From Chloroflexota bacterium (lineage in GTDB: Bacteria > Chloroflexota > Limnocylindria > QHBO01), in NCBI GenBank assembly GCA_005882055.1, contig VBGQ01000109.1:1-10988 (forward strand): DNA of 10,988 nucleotides, read 5' to 3'. The translations under genes and the position numbers were made by a program. The stretch's first letter is position 1. Each line of letters starts with the position of its first letter. The notes beneath the pieces were generated by a model, which saw only the letters and a program-made list of their open reading frames with translations, was not told the DNA's origin and did no database searches. This document shows, one piece after another, positions 1 through 6,796 of this stretch.

Positions 1-116
1 AGGGTGGCGGGTGCTCCGTTGACCGTGACACGCCCCGCGACCACCAGCTCTTCCGCCCGGCGACGTGAGGCGATGCCGCGCTGCGCGAGCAGCTTCTGTA
101 CGCGCTCAGCCGGCAT
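1..116 (-). CDS. rluB: RluB-type pseudouridine synthase, N-terminal S4 domain (partial, runs off window)
   Basis: Only the first 38 or so codons are present; the gene continues past the window edge. The visible peptide starts MPAERVQKLLAQRG and continues through IASRRRAEELV and GRVTVNG, the classic S4 RNA-binding fold that opens the RluB/RsuA/RluE/RluF pseudouridine synthases, which isomerise specific uridines in 23S or 16S rRNA. The catalytic domain with its Asp is outside the window, so the exact target cannot be read. The ATG at 116 lies inside the end of scpB (11-base overlap). A GGGAGG lies 15 bases upstream (132-137), rather far for a ribosome binding site. The position directly after scpA-scpB matches the Firmicutes order, where RluB follows ScpAB, and favours RluB over RsuA. 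Confidence is high for an S4 pseudouridine synthase, moderate for the exact paralogue. Confidence 0.85.
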   Translation of the reverse strand, partial: MPAERVQKLLAQRGIASRRRAEELVVAGRVTVNGAPAT

Positions 117-672
117 CCGGGATTCGCATCGCCTCCCCGTCGGCGCCGATCGCGGCCACGAGGCCGGCCGCATCCGATGAGAGCGTCGGAAGCTCCTCCA
201 GTGATGTCAGGCCAAAGCGCTCGAGGAAGGTAAAGGTCGTCCCATAGAGGATCGGGCGGCCGGGCGTGTCGCGCCGGCCGACTTCCGCGATCAGGCGACG
301 ATGCAGCAGCGAGCGAATGACGTAGTCCGAGTCGACGCCACGGACGCGGTCGACCTCGCCACGGGTACATGGCTGCCGATAGGCGATGATCGCCAGCGCT
401 TCCAGCGCGGCGGGGGTCACACGCGCCACCTCGCTCGCCGCATACCCTGCCAGCCGCTCCCCGACCTCCGGCGCGGTGACGAGCTGGAACTCGTCGTCAT
501 GGCGCTGGAGTCGAAGGCCGCGCTGATCGTGGTCGAGCGCGGATCCCAGCGCCGCCAGTGCCGATTCAGCCTCGGTCCGGCTCACCGATCCCTGCTCGGC
601 CAGCTCCGCCAGTGCGAGCGGCCGTTCGGCAACGAAGAGCAACGCCTCGAAGAATGTCGCCAATTCGCTCAT
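106..672 (-). CDS. scpB: Segregation and condensation protein B (ScpB)
   Basis: A 188-residue protein of normal ScpB length. ScpB dimers bind ScpA, which bridges the SMC ATPase heads in the bacterial condensin that compacts and segregates the chromosome. The family has two winged-helix domains. The N-terminal one opens with ELATFFEALLFVAERPL (residues 3-19). The second contains the strongest family signature: VTPAALEALAIIAYRQP (85-101), TRGEVDRVRGVDSDYV (103-118), GRPILYGTT (138-146) and FLERFGL (149-155). All are present, so the gene looks intact. The start ATG overlaps the scpA stop in an ATGA (669-672), and a GGAG sits 8 bases upstream (681-684), so this start is secure and the pair is probably translationally coupled. 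The gene overlaps the next gene, the RluB-type synthase, by 11 bases. Confidence 0.97.
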   Translation of the reverse strand: MSELATFFEALLFVAERPLALAELAEQGSVSRTEAESALAALGSALDHDQRGLRLQRHDDEFQLVTAPEVGERLAGYAASEVARVTPAALEALAIIAYRQPCTRGEVDRVRGVDSDYVIRSLLHRRLIAEVGRRDTPGRPILYGTTFTFLERFGLTSLEELPTLSSDAAGLVAAIGADGEAMRIPDAG

Positions 673-1442
673 GATCCGGTCTCCACCGCGGTGACCACGA
701 TCGGACCGAACAGCGTCGACTGCTCGAGGCGCACCTGCCGGCGTCGAGCGAGCTCGAGCATTGCCAGGACCGTCACGGCGGCCTCGCTCCGCGATCTGGC
801 CCCGGCAAGGACGGTTTGGAGGATGACGCGCCCACCCTGCGAGAGGGCTTCGAGAAGGACGCGGATCTGCATGCCGATGGTGATCTCCCGCGCGACCACC
901 TCGCTGGGCGGCGCGTCCGGCTCTGGAGCGGCTGCCAGGCGGTCCAGTGATTCGGAGAGAAGCACAGCGGGCAACGCCACCGCGGGCGCATCCGGGAGGT
1001 CCGACTCGCGTGGCTCACGATGCATGAGGGGGGCGAGCAGGTCGCGTGCGCCCAGCCACGTCGCGGCGTCCCGGATGGTGCGGTATTCGATCAGGCGCTG
1101 TCGCAACTGCTCTTCGTCTGGCTCATCGGTCCCATCCTCGATCGCTGTCGGAGCCTCTCCAGGAAGCAGGCGACGAGACTTCAACCAGATGAGCTGGGCT
1201 GCAATGGTCACGAATTCGGACAGGTTGGAGGCGTCGACCGGTGCTCGCGCCAGGTGCTCCACGAACGCGTCCGCGACCTGGGCCAGGGGAACGCTGAGGA
1301 TGTCCAGCTGGCGCGACTCGATGAGGTGCAGGAGGAGCTGGAGCGGGCCCTCGAAGATCGGCAGGTGCACCTCGAATGCCTCACCGCCCACCGCGATTGG
1401 GCTCGCCGGATCCAGCACGATGGCGACCGGCTCGAGCGGCAT
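669..1442 (-). CDS. scpA: Segregation and condensation protein A (ScpA, kleisin)
   Basis: A 257-residue kleisin subunit of the SMC-ScpAB condensin. Its N-terminal part contacts the SMC neck and its C-terminal winged helix contacts the SMC head, while ScpB binds the middle. The N-terminal signature is visible: FEVHLPIFEGPLQLLLHLIE (residues 23-42), followed by LDILSVPLAQV (47-57) and the AAQLIWLKSRRLLP helix (81-94). An acidic linker (roughly 101-112) precedes the middle region. The C-terminal winged helix covers about 185-255 and includes a VTVLAMLELARR-like helix. I chose the ATG at 1442 because homology begins shortly after it and the upstream HD gene stops four bases before it. A GAGG at 1455-1458 is a plausible if slightly distant ribosome binding site. 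The open frame extends upstream to 1787, but that stretch is the HD gene read out of frame. Confidence 0.95.
   Translation of the reverse strand: MPLEPVAIVLDPASPIAVGGEAFEVHLPIFEGPLQLLLHLIESRQLDILSVPLAQVADAFVEHLARAPVDASNLSEFVTIAAQLIWLKSRRLLPGEAPTAIEDGTDEPDEEQLRQRLIEYRTIRDAATWLGARDLLAPLMHREPRESDLPDAPAVALPAVLLSESLDRLAAAPEPDAPPSEVVAREITIGMQIRVLLEALSQGGRVILQTVLAGARSRSEAAVTVLAMLELARRRQVRLEQSTLFGPIVVTAVETGS
681..684 (-). promoter_or_regulatory. Ribosome binding site for scpB
   Basis: A GGAG lies inside the 3' end of scpA, 8 bases upstream of the scpB ATG at 672. With the 4-base ATGA overlap it fixes the scpB start and points to coupled translation of the two condensin subunits. Confidence 0.6.
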
Positions 1443-1446
1443 CAGT

Positions 1447-1932
1447 TCAGCTTGCCTCGTCTGCCGCGTGCAGCGCGGCTGCCAGGCGCTCGTCGGCAGC
1501 TGCCGGCGTCCCGGCGATGAATGCGGCGCAGCGTTCGCCCAGGCCGGCCTCCCGAGCCGCGTCCGCGGAGAGATGGGCATGGTGCAGGAAGATCCACCAC
1601 GCGTGACTCGAGCTGGAGGGGTCTGGCGAGGCGATCCTTCGCAACGCCCCGGGAGCCATGGCGGCCAGCAGGACACCCAGCACCCGATGCCAGAGCCGAA
1701 GCCGGCGACCCTTGGCCACGTCATGCAGCAGGGCGGCCGCGAGGAGATCGCGATCGTCGTGGCCCTGCGTGAGCAGGCGCTGCGCAACGTCGATGGCGTG
1801 CCTGCGGTCCGCGACCGGCATCGCGTCGAAGAGGCGCCACGCGGCCGGCGGCAGGATCTGGCGCACCGTTTCCTCGTCGTCCGCGGTCACCCGCGCGGTC
1901 AGGTGGCCCACGAATTGACCGACCCTATGCAC
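1447..1932 (-). CDS. Small HD-domain protein (putative metal-dependent phosphohydrolase), function unknown
   Basis: A 161-residue protein. It carries the HD superfamily pattern: RRHAIDVAQRLL with His45, LLAAALLHDVAKG with His70-Asp71, a further histidine pair near 117-118 (LHHAHLS) and a late Asp at 158 (LHAADEA). This H...HD...D spacing matches metal-dependent HD phosphohydrolases such as nucleotide or cyclic-nucleotide phosphatases, but the substrate cannot be inferred. The first 40 residues resemble no family I know. The start is a GTG at 1932, overlapping the protease stop by 8 bases, with no strong ribosome binding site visible, so a slightly different start is possible. It ends four bases before scpA, so it is very likely co-transcribed with the condensin genes. 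My recollection is that similar small HD proteins occur in Chloroflexota; this rests on memory, not a search. No signal peptide or membrane segment is obvious. Confidence 0.75.
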   Translation of the reverse strand: MHRVGQFVGHLTARVTADDEETVRQILPPAAWRLFDAMPVADRRHAIDVAQRLLTQGHDDRDLLAAALLHDVAKGRRLRLWHRVLGVLLAAMAPGALRRIASPDPSSSSHAWWIFLHHAHLSADAAREAGLGERCAAFIAGTPAAADERLAAALHAADEAS

Positions 1933-2478
1933 CGGTCAGCAACCTGGCCAGGCCATCGGCGCCCGTGAAGAGCCAGTCGAGGGGACTGGCGCCCGGCGCG
2001 AGCCTTGAGAGGAGCACCAGGCCGAGCAACACCAGGAGGCCGTATTGGGCCAGCTGCTGCACCTGGAGAGCGAGCCGGAATGGCAGGAACGCCATCGCGA
2101 AGTTGTACCCGTCCAGCGGTGGGATGGGCAGGATGTTGAAAAAGGCCAGCGTGACGTTGAGGATGACGATAACCAAGACCAGCCGCTCCGGATCCGAAAC
2201 GGAGTCGCCGCTGAGCGCGAGCGCGCGGTAGACGACCGCGAACACGAAGGCGACGACCAGGTTCGCGACCGGCCCCGCCGCGGCCACCCAGGCCATCCCC
2301 CGTCGGCCGCCACGGATGGCGGCGGCGTTGACCATCACGGGCCGGCCCCAACCGAACCCCGCGGCGAGGAAGAAGATCGCGCCCAGCGGGTCGATGTGGC
2401 GCAGGGGGTTCAGATGCCCACCACGAGTGCCACCACGACGGCAAGCAGGGTGACGAGATCCTGCTGGACGAAGATCAC
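1925..2478 (-). pseudogene. Site-2 protease family (peptidase M50) membrane metalloprotease, broken by a deletion-like frameshift that removes HExxH
   Basis: Compact M50 proteases of the SpoIVFB/YwhC-like group are polytopic zinc proteases of about 200-220 residues that cut substrates within the membrane. The gene is present in two frames. From the GTG at 2478 the first frame gives 22 residues (MIFVQQDLV then a hydrophobic run ending VALVVGI) and stops at 2410-2412. A second frame resumes at about 2413 with LNPLRHIDPLGAIFFL, and carries AAAGPVANLVVAF and the second metal-ligand motif FNILPIPPLDG, followed by a last membrane segment and a TAG stop. In homologues HExxH and a GDPTA-like stretch lie between these parts; here they are absent. 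About 26 codons are missing, and 22 plus 162 plus 26 gives the normal length. The start is well supported by a GTGA overlap with the PNP stop and a GGAG 8 bases upstream. As written, the gene cannot make an active protease. Confidence 0.85.
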
Positions 2479-3365
2479 GCGTTCAGCTCCGGCAGCAGCT
2501 CGCGCAGCAGGTTGACCAGCCGCTCGGCCCCCACCTTGCCCATCGCGAGCACCTCCTCGTGGGTCACCTCGTGGTCGACATCCTCGGTGGCCTTGTTGGT
2601 CACCAGGCTGAAGGCAAGCAGCCGAGCCCCGGCGTGCCGGGCGACCAGCACCTCCGGCACGGTGCTCATGCCGACGGCGTCTCCACCCAACCCGCGCAGC
2701 ATGCGCATCTCGGCTCGCGTCTCGTAGTTCGGGCCGGCGAGCATGATGTAGACCCCCTGGCGGAGCTCGACGCCGGCGCGCGTGGCCGCCTCGAGCGCCA
2801 ACTGGCGAAGGTCTGCGTCAAAGGCATCGGCCATGGGCACGAAGCGTGGACCAAGGTTCCGTAGATTCGGACCCGTCAGCGGGTTGTCCCCGGAGAGGTT
2901 GATGGTGTCGGTGATCAGCATGACGTCACCAGCCTCGAACGCAGGGTTCAGGCCGCCCGAGGCGTTGGTGAGGACGAGCTTCCGGACACCCAGTGCCAGG
3001 CAGGCGCGCAGGAGGATGGTGACTTCTCGCTGCGAGAATCCCTCATAGGCGTGGGTTCTTCCTGAGAGCACCAATGCCGGGGTCCCCGCCGCCAGGCCGG
3101 CGATCAGCTCGCCGGCGTGCCCGCCCACCGACCCGACCGGGATGTTCGGAATCTCGCCGTACGCCAGGCGAACTCGGGGCTCGGGATCGAGCAGCTCCAC
3201 GACGTCGCCGAGGCCGCTGCCCAGCACGATCGCCAGGCGCGGCTCCGCGAGCTCAGGTCGTTGTGCCAGGCGGTCCCGGATCGCGTTTGCCGCTTCGTCG
3301 ATCCGCCGTTCGAGCTCCTGCCCGTAGATGCCGTCCGGCAGCGCGCCGAGGCGTGCCTCGAGCAC
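2475..3365 (-). CDS. punA: Purine nucleoside phosphorylase, trimeric PNP/MTAP family
   Basis: A 296-residue cytosolic enzyme for phosphorolysis of purine nucleosides to base and (deoxy)ribose-1-phosphate in purine salvage. Family motifs occur in order: the phosphate loop IVLGSGLG (46-53), GRTHAYEG (102-109), the LTNASGG loop (132-138), GPNYETRAEM (211-220), VGMSTVPE (231-238) and VTNKAT (255-260). The Glu in GPNYET (215) and the Asn in TNK (257) correspond to the pair that selects 6-oxopurines in trimeric PNP (Glu201 and Asn243 in the bovine enzyme), so inosine and guanosine are the expected substrates rather than methylthioadenosine. The start is a GTG immediately after the TAG of the PH gene, with a GGAG 9 bases upstream (3375-3378). 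The first 15 residues extend beyond the usual N-terminus, but I see no later start codon that fits better. The stop overlaps the protease start by four bases. In Bacillus, punA also lies near xerD. Confidence 0.95.
   Translation of the reverse strand: MLEARLGALPDGIYGQELERRIDEAANAIRDRLAQRPELAEPRLAIVLGSGLGDVVELLDPEPRVRLAYGEIPNIPVGSVGGHAGELIAGLAAGTPALVLSGRTHAYEGFSQREVTILLRACLALGVRKLVLTNASGGLNPAFEAGDVMLITDTINLSGDNPLTGPNLRNLGPRFVPMADAFDADLRQLALEAATRAGVELRQGVYIMLAGPNYETRAEMRMLRGLGGDAVGMSTVPEVLVARHAGARLLAFSLVTNKATEDVDHEVTHEEVLAMGKVGAERLVNLLRELLPELNA
2487..2490 (-). promoter_or_regulatory. Ribosome binding site deciding the site-2 protease start
   Basis: A GGAG in the 3' end of the PNP gene lies 8 bases upstream of the GTG at 2478. 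Together with the GTGA stop/start overlap it shows that the 22-residue first frame is the true N-terminus of the protease, so the break downstream is a lesion rather than a wrongly chosen start. Confidence 0.55.
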
Positions 3366-4193
3366 CTACATCCGCTCCAGGATGTCGCGCTTCTTGGCTT
3401 CGTACTCCTCAGGCGTGATCAGGCCGCGGTCGCGGAGCCCGGCCAGGCGCTCGAGGGTGGCTGCCAGCTCGGCACTCCCTCCCGTGGCGGCTCCTGCGGC
3501 TCCGGCACCCATCGCATCCGATCCGAAATCCGATGCACCAGCGTCAGGCTCGGCCGCGGCGCCTCCCTCAGGCTGGGGCGCGCTGCGCACCGCCTGGACC
3601 TGGTCCGATCCAGCGCGAGGCGGGAGTGCTTCGGCACGCTGCATGGTGGGCGGTGCGGATGGCCGTTGGGCCGCCGGTCGTGCCAGGTCAGGGCGCTCGA
3701 GCAGCTCCTTCTGGTTCATCATCGCGATCTTGAACTGGATGGCGTCCGCCATCATCGGGAAGTCCTCGACGGCTCCCGGCTCGTCCGCCGCGGTCATGAT
3801 GTCCAGGTGGCCGTAGCGGAAGATGCGCCCGAGCCAGCTCTGGGTCAGATGCGCGTCGTTGATCTTCTCCAGGCTGGAATCGGTCATGGCCTTGTTGAGG
3901 ATCCCTTCCGCCTTGATGATTCGCCGGCTGGTGACCAGGTACTCCTGGTTCTGCCAGCTCCACAGCACCAGACCGATGCGCGCCAGCGCGCCGAGCAGCA
4001 CCACCAGGGCTGCGATCTGGAGGAGGCCGGTCCCCTGCCAGCGGGCTGAAGTGGACTGCCAGATGAGGACCGCCAACGCAAGCACCGAGAGGACGGCGAA
4101 GACCCACACTCGGGCGAGCACCGCGAACCAGTGCTGGCGGGTCTCGAAGACGATCTCCTCCCCGCGGCTCAACAGGTTCCGGGCGTAACTCAT
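3366..4193 (-). CDS. Membrane protein with bacterial PH-like domain and C-terminal SHOCT domain, function unknown
   Basis: A 275-residue protein of mixed architecture. Residues 1-25 form a cytosolic start (LLSRGEEIVFETRQHW). Two membrane helices follow: about 29-46 (VWVFAVLSVLALAVLIW) and about 57-78. Residues 80-165 resemble the bacterial PH domain of YdbS/YdbT-like proteins: EYLVTSRRIIKAEGILNKA, then LEKINDAHLTQSWLGRIFRYGHLDIMTA. Residues 170-240 are a low-complexity Ala/Pro/Gly linker. The last 30 residues (LERLAGLRDRGLITPEEYEAKK) match the SHOCT motif, a short domain often found at the ends of oligomerising bacterial proteins. The role is unknown; a membrane-anchored scaffold is only a guess. 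The ATG at 4193 has a GGAG 5 bases upstream (4199-4202). It sits 33 bases downstream of the recombinase and abuts the PNP start, so it is probably in the same transcript. Confidence 0.85.
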   Translation of the reverse strand: MSYARNLLSRGEEIVFETRQHWFAVLARVWVFAVLSVLALAVLIWQSTSARWQGTGLLQIAALVVLLGALARIGLVLWSWQNQEYLVTSRRIIKAEGILNKAMTDSSLEKINDAHLTQSWLGRIFRYGHLDIMTAADEPGAVEDFPMMADAIQFKIAMMNQKELLERPDLARPAAQRPSAPPTMQRAEALPPRAGSDQVQAVRSAPQPEGGAAAEPDAGASDFGSDAMGAGAAGAATGGSAELAATLERLAGLRDRGLITPEEYEAKKRDILERM

Positions 4194-4198
4194 GCGCG

Positions 4199-4202
4199 CT
4201 CC
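4199..4202 (-). promoter_or_regulatory. Ribosome binding site for the PH-SHOCT gene
   Basis: A GGAG ends 5 bases before the ATG at 4193, inside the 33-base gap after the recombinase stop. The gap holds no hairpin or promoter that I can recognise. Confidence 0.5.
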
Positions 4203-4226
4203 GCTCTGCGACCCGTCTCGGATCGC

Positions 4227-5138
4227 TCAGGCCCGAGGATGCGACCGCGCGTAGACCTCGCGCAGCCGCTCGCCGGTCAGATGCGTGTAGAGCTGGGTGG
4301 TGCTGATGCTAGCATGGCCCAGCAGCGCCTGGACCACCCGCAGATCGGCGCCACCCTCCAGCAGATGGGTCGCAAAGCTGTGCCGAAACGTGTGCGGCGT
4401 CACGCGGGTCGCGACACCGGCGGCCGCGCTCCAGCGTCGCACGATTCGCCAGACCGCCTCCCGGCCCAGCCTGCGACCGCGCTGGCTGACGAACACGGCA
4501 CTGGTCGGTCTCCGCGCCGTCCATTCCTGGCGTGGGCCGCTGATGTACCGATGCAGCCGGTCACGCGCCGGTTCACCCATCGGCACCCGACGCTCCTTGT
4601 TCCCCTTGCCGATGACGCGCAGCTGCAGGTTCGCCAGGTCCAACCGGTCCAGGTCGAGACCGATCAGCTCGCTGACCCGCAGGCCACTGGCATACAGCAG
4701 CTCCAGAATGGCGCCGTCGCGGAGCCCGGCGGGATCGTCGTCCGACGGCGCGCCGAGGATGCCCTCGACCTGATCCCGGGCCAGCACGTCGGGAAGGTAG
4801 CTCCCTGCGCGCGGCGCCTCGAGGAGCGTTGCCACGTCGCGGGTCGCCGTCCCCTCGCGCAGCGCGAAGCCATAGAAGCTGCGGATCGCCGCGGCCTTAC
4901 GCGCCAGCGTCGAGCCACGGCGCCCCGCGCCGCGGAGGCCGGCCAGGAAGCGGCGTGCCGGATCCGGGTCCCCGCGCCAGTCGGCGCCGCGGGTACTCGA
5001 GGCGAACTGGGTCAGGTCGCGGCGATAGGCATCGATCGTCAGCGGCGAGAGCCCGCGCTCGACCCGGAGCTCGAGGAGGTAGGCGTCAATGGCTGCGCCG
5101 AGCGAGGACGGGGCATCCGCCAAGGGATGACCGGTCAC
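4227..5138 (-). CDS. xerD: Tyrosine recombinase XerC/XerD family
   Basis: A 303-residue tyrosine recombinase of normal XerC/XerD length, which resolves chromosome dimers at dif by strand exchange. The N-terminal SAM-like core-binding domain covers about 12-105 (IDAYLLELRVERGLSPLTI; AAIRSFYGFALREG). The catalytic domain contains all expected residues: Arg154 in YASGLRVSEL, Lys178 in GKGNKERRVP, His249 and Arg252 in HTFRHSFATHL, His275 in LLGHASISTTQ and the nucleophile Tyr284 in LYTHL. The start is a GTG overlapping the recN stop in a GTGA (5135-5138), with no strong ribosome binding site, suggesting coupling to recN. The chromosomal housekeeping context, between recN and the PNP gene, argues for a Xer housekeeping enzyme rather than a phage or integron integrase. 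XerC versus XerD cannot be settled by eye; XerD is preferred from the PNP neighbourhood in Bacillus. Confidence 0.92.
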   Translation of the reverse strand: MTGHPLADAPSSLGAAIDAYLLELRVERGLSPLTIDAYRRDLTQFASSTRGADWRGDPDPARRFLAGLRGAGRRGSTLARKAAAIRSFYGFALREGTATRDVATLLEAPRAGSYLPDVLARDQVEGILGAPSDDDPAGLRDGAILELLYASGLRVSELIGLDLDRLDLANLQLRVIGKGNKERRVPMGEPARDRLHRYISGPRQEWTARRPTSAVFVSQRGRRLGREAVWRIVRRWSAAAGVATRVTPHTFRHSFATHLLEGGADLRVVQALLGHASISTTQLYTHLTGERLREVYARSHPRA

Positions 5139-6793
5139 GACCCCGCCGCGCGGAGGAGCGCCTCGGCGGTGGCGCGCGCCTCCTGTCCCGCGCCCTCCCC
5201 AGCGAGCATCGCCGCGAGCTCGTCGGCGCGCTCGCCGGCGTCGAGGATGCGCGCATCGGTGTAGGTGCGCCCGTCGGCTATGCGCTTACCAACATGGATG
5301 TGCACGTCCGCGAACGCCGCGATCTGCGGCAGGTGGGTCACGCACAGCACCTGGTGGAATGCGGCCAGCGCGCGCAGGCGCTCGCCGAGCGGTCCGGCGT
5401 TCCGGCCCCCTACCCCGGCATCGACCTCGTCGAAGATGAGGACCGGCGTCTCATCGGCCGAGGCGAGAACGACCTTGAGCGCCAGGCTGAGTCGGCTCGC
5501 TTCTCCGCCCGAGGCGATGCGCGCCATCGGTCGCGGAGGCTCGCCGGGGTTCGGCGCAAAGCGGAACTCCACGTAATCGCCGCCGGTAGGGCCAACCTCG
5601 GTGCTCCGCACGTCAATGCCGAACGCGTCCTCCGGCAGACCGATGGGCGGCAGCTCCGCGTTCACCCTGGCCGCCAGGCTTGTCGCGGCCTGGGTCCGCG
5701 CCTCGTGCAGCGATGCGGCAGCGCCCTGGAGCTTGTCCCGAAGGTGCTGCTCCTCGACCCGCAGCTCCTCGCGCAGGACGTCCATCCGCTCGAGGCGCGA
5801 CAGCTCGTCGGCGGCCTCCCGGCCGAAGGTCAGGATGGCGTCGATGGATTCGCCGTACTTGCGCTTCAGGTCGTAGATCAGCCCGAGCCGCTCCTCCATG
5901 CCCGCGCGAGATGGAGAGTCGCCGTGCACCTGCTCCCCCAGGGTGGCGGCGTCGCGGGCCAGCTCGGTCGCATCCGCGACGACGGCGGCTCCCCGCGTGG
6001 CGAGGTCGGCAAAGCGCTCGTCGTTGGCGGCCGCGGCCTCGAGCTGGGCGAGTGCCGAACGCAAGCCATCCAAGGCGCCGCCGTCGCGCTGCAGCGTTCG
6101 CACCGCGTCCCCAATCGAGCGCACGATCGCCTCCAGGTGCTGGGCCGACCTGACGCGGGCCGCGAGCGCGACGTCCTCGTCCGGCTGCAACGCGGCCGTG
6201 TCGATCTCTTGCGCCTGGTGCCGCAGCAGCTCGGTGCGCCGCTCCAGCTCGCGCGGATCCATGACAAGCTCGTCGGAACGGGCGGTTGCGGCGCGCCACG
6301 CCCGCCACGCGTCGGCGGCTTCGCCGACCAGCTCGCCGTGACCCCCGAACCGGTCGAGCAGCGCCCGCTGGCGGTCAGCGGCGAAAAGACGTTGGTTCTC
6401 GTGCTGCCCGTGGATCTCCGCGATCCGGCCGCCAAAGGCGGCCAGTGCCCCGACGGTCACGGTTCGGTCGTTGACCCGGGCCAGCGAGCGTCCGTCGGCG
6501 GTCACCTCCCGGCTGACGATGAGCGAGCCGTCTCCAAGGTCCACCAGCTCATCGAGCGGATCATCGGGATCTCGCGGGACGTCGTCGAAGATGGCCTCGA
6601 CCCGCAACGACTGCGAGCCGGTGCGGACCAGGTCGCTCGTGCCGCGCGCCCCGAGGGCCAGAGCGAGCGCGTCCACGACCAGCGACTTCCCGGCTCCCGT
6701 CTCGCCAGTGACCACCACCAACCCGCGACCCAGCGAGAGGCGCACCGACTCGATCACCGCCAGGTTGTTGACCGCCAGCTCGATCAGCGCCAT
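5135..6793 (-). CDS. recN: DNA repair protein RecN
   Basis: A 552-residue SMC-like ATPase acting early in double-strand break repair; family members are about 550-580 residues. The N-terminal half-ATPase has the Walker A GETGAGKS (30-37) and the IHGQHENQ stretch (127-134). A long helical region (about 160-375), rich in Ala, Leu, Glu and Arg and including LIYDLKRKYGESIDAI, forms the coiled-coil arm. The C-terminal half has EFRFAPNPGEPPRPMARI, the ABC signature ASGGEASRLSLALK (427-440), Walker B VLIFDEVDAGVGG (451-463) and the switch histidine in CVTHLPQIAA (484-493). No motif is missing. The ATG at 6793 is 3 bases after the nadK stop. No strong ribosome binding site is visible, so coupling with nadK is likely. 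The stop overlaps the recombinase start by 4 bases. Confidence 0.97.
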   Translation of the reverse strand: MALIELAVNNLAVIESVRLSLGRGLVVVTGETGAGKSLVVDALALALGARGTSDLVRTGSQSLRVEAIFDDVPRDPDDPLDELVDLGDGSLIVSREVTADGRSLARVNDRTVTVGALAAFGGRIAEIHGQHENQRLFAADRQRALLDRFGGHGELVGEAADAWRAWRAATARSDELVMDPRELERRTELLRHQAQEIDTAALQPDEDVALAARVRSAQHLEAIVRSIGDAVRTLQRDGGALDGLRSALAQLEAAAANDERFADLATRGAAVVADATELARDAATLGEQVHGDSPSRAGMEERLGLIYDLKRKYGESIDAILTFGREAADELSRLERMDVLREELRVEEQHLRDKLQGAAASLHEARTQAATSLAARVNAELPPIGLPEDAFGIDVRSTEVGPTGGDYVEFRFAPNPGEPPRPMARIASGGEASRLSLALKVVLASADETPVLIFDEVDAGVGGRNAGPLGERLRALAAFHQVLCVTHLPQIAAFADVHIHVGKRIADGRTYTDARILDAGERADELAAMLAGEGAGQEARATAEALLRAAGS

Positions 6794-6796
6794 CGG

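Noticed and set aside
1443..1787. N-terminal extension of scpA by about 115 codons
   Set aside because: The extra residues are the HD gene read in another frame. ScpA homology begins after the ATG at 1442.
301..1968. Long plus-strand open frame (about 555 codons) antisense to scpA, scpB and the HD gene
   Set aside because: Same cause: stop codons are scarce in the opposing frame of GC-rich genes. The product lacks recognisable domains, and scpA and scpB are clear on the other strand.
1925..2338. Site-2 protease starting intact at the internal GTG/ATG near 2333-2338
   Set aside because: This would drop the first membrane helices and the LNPLRHIDPLG stretch, which is clearly coding upstream in the same frame. 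The true start is at 2478 and the gene is broken in between.
4227..5138. Tyrosine recombinase as a sign of an integrated element or phage
   Set aside because: There are no neighbouring phage or transfer genes, attachment-site repeats or tRNA. The gene sits in a conserved housekeeping array and has normal XerC/D length and motifs.
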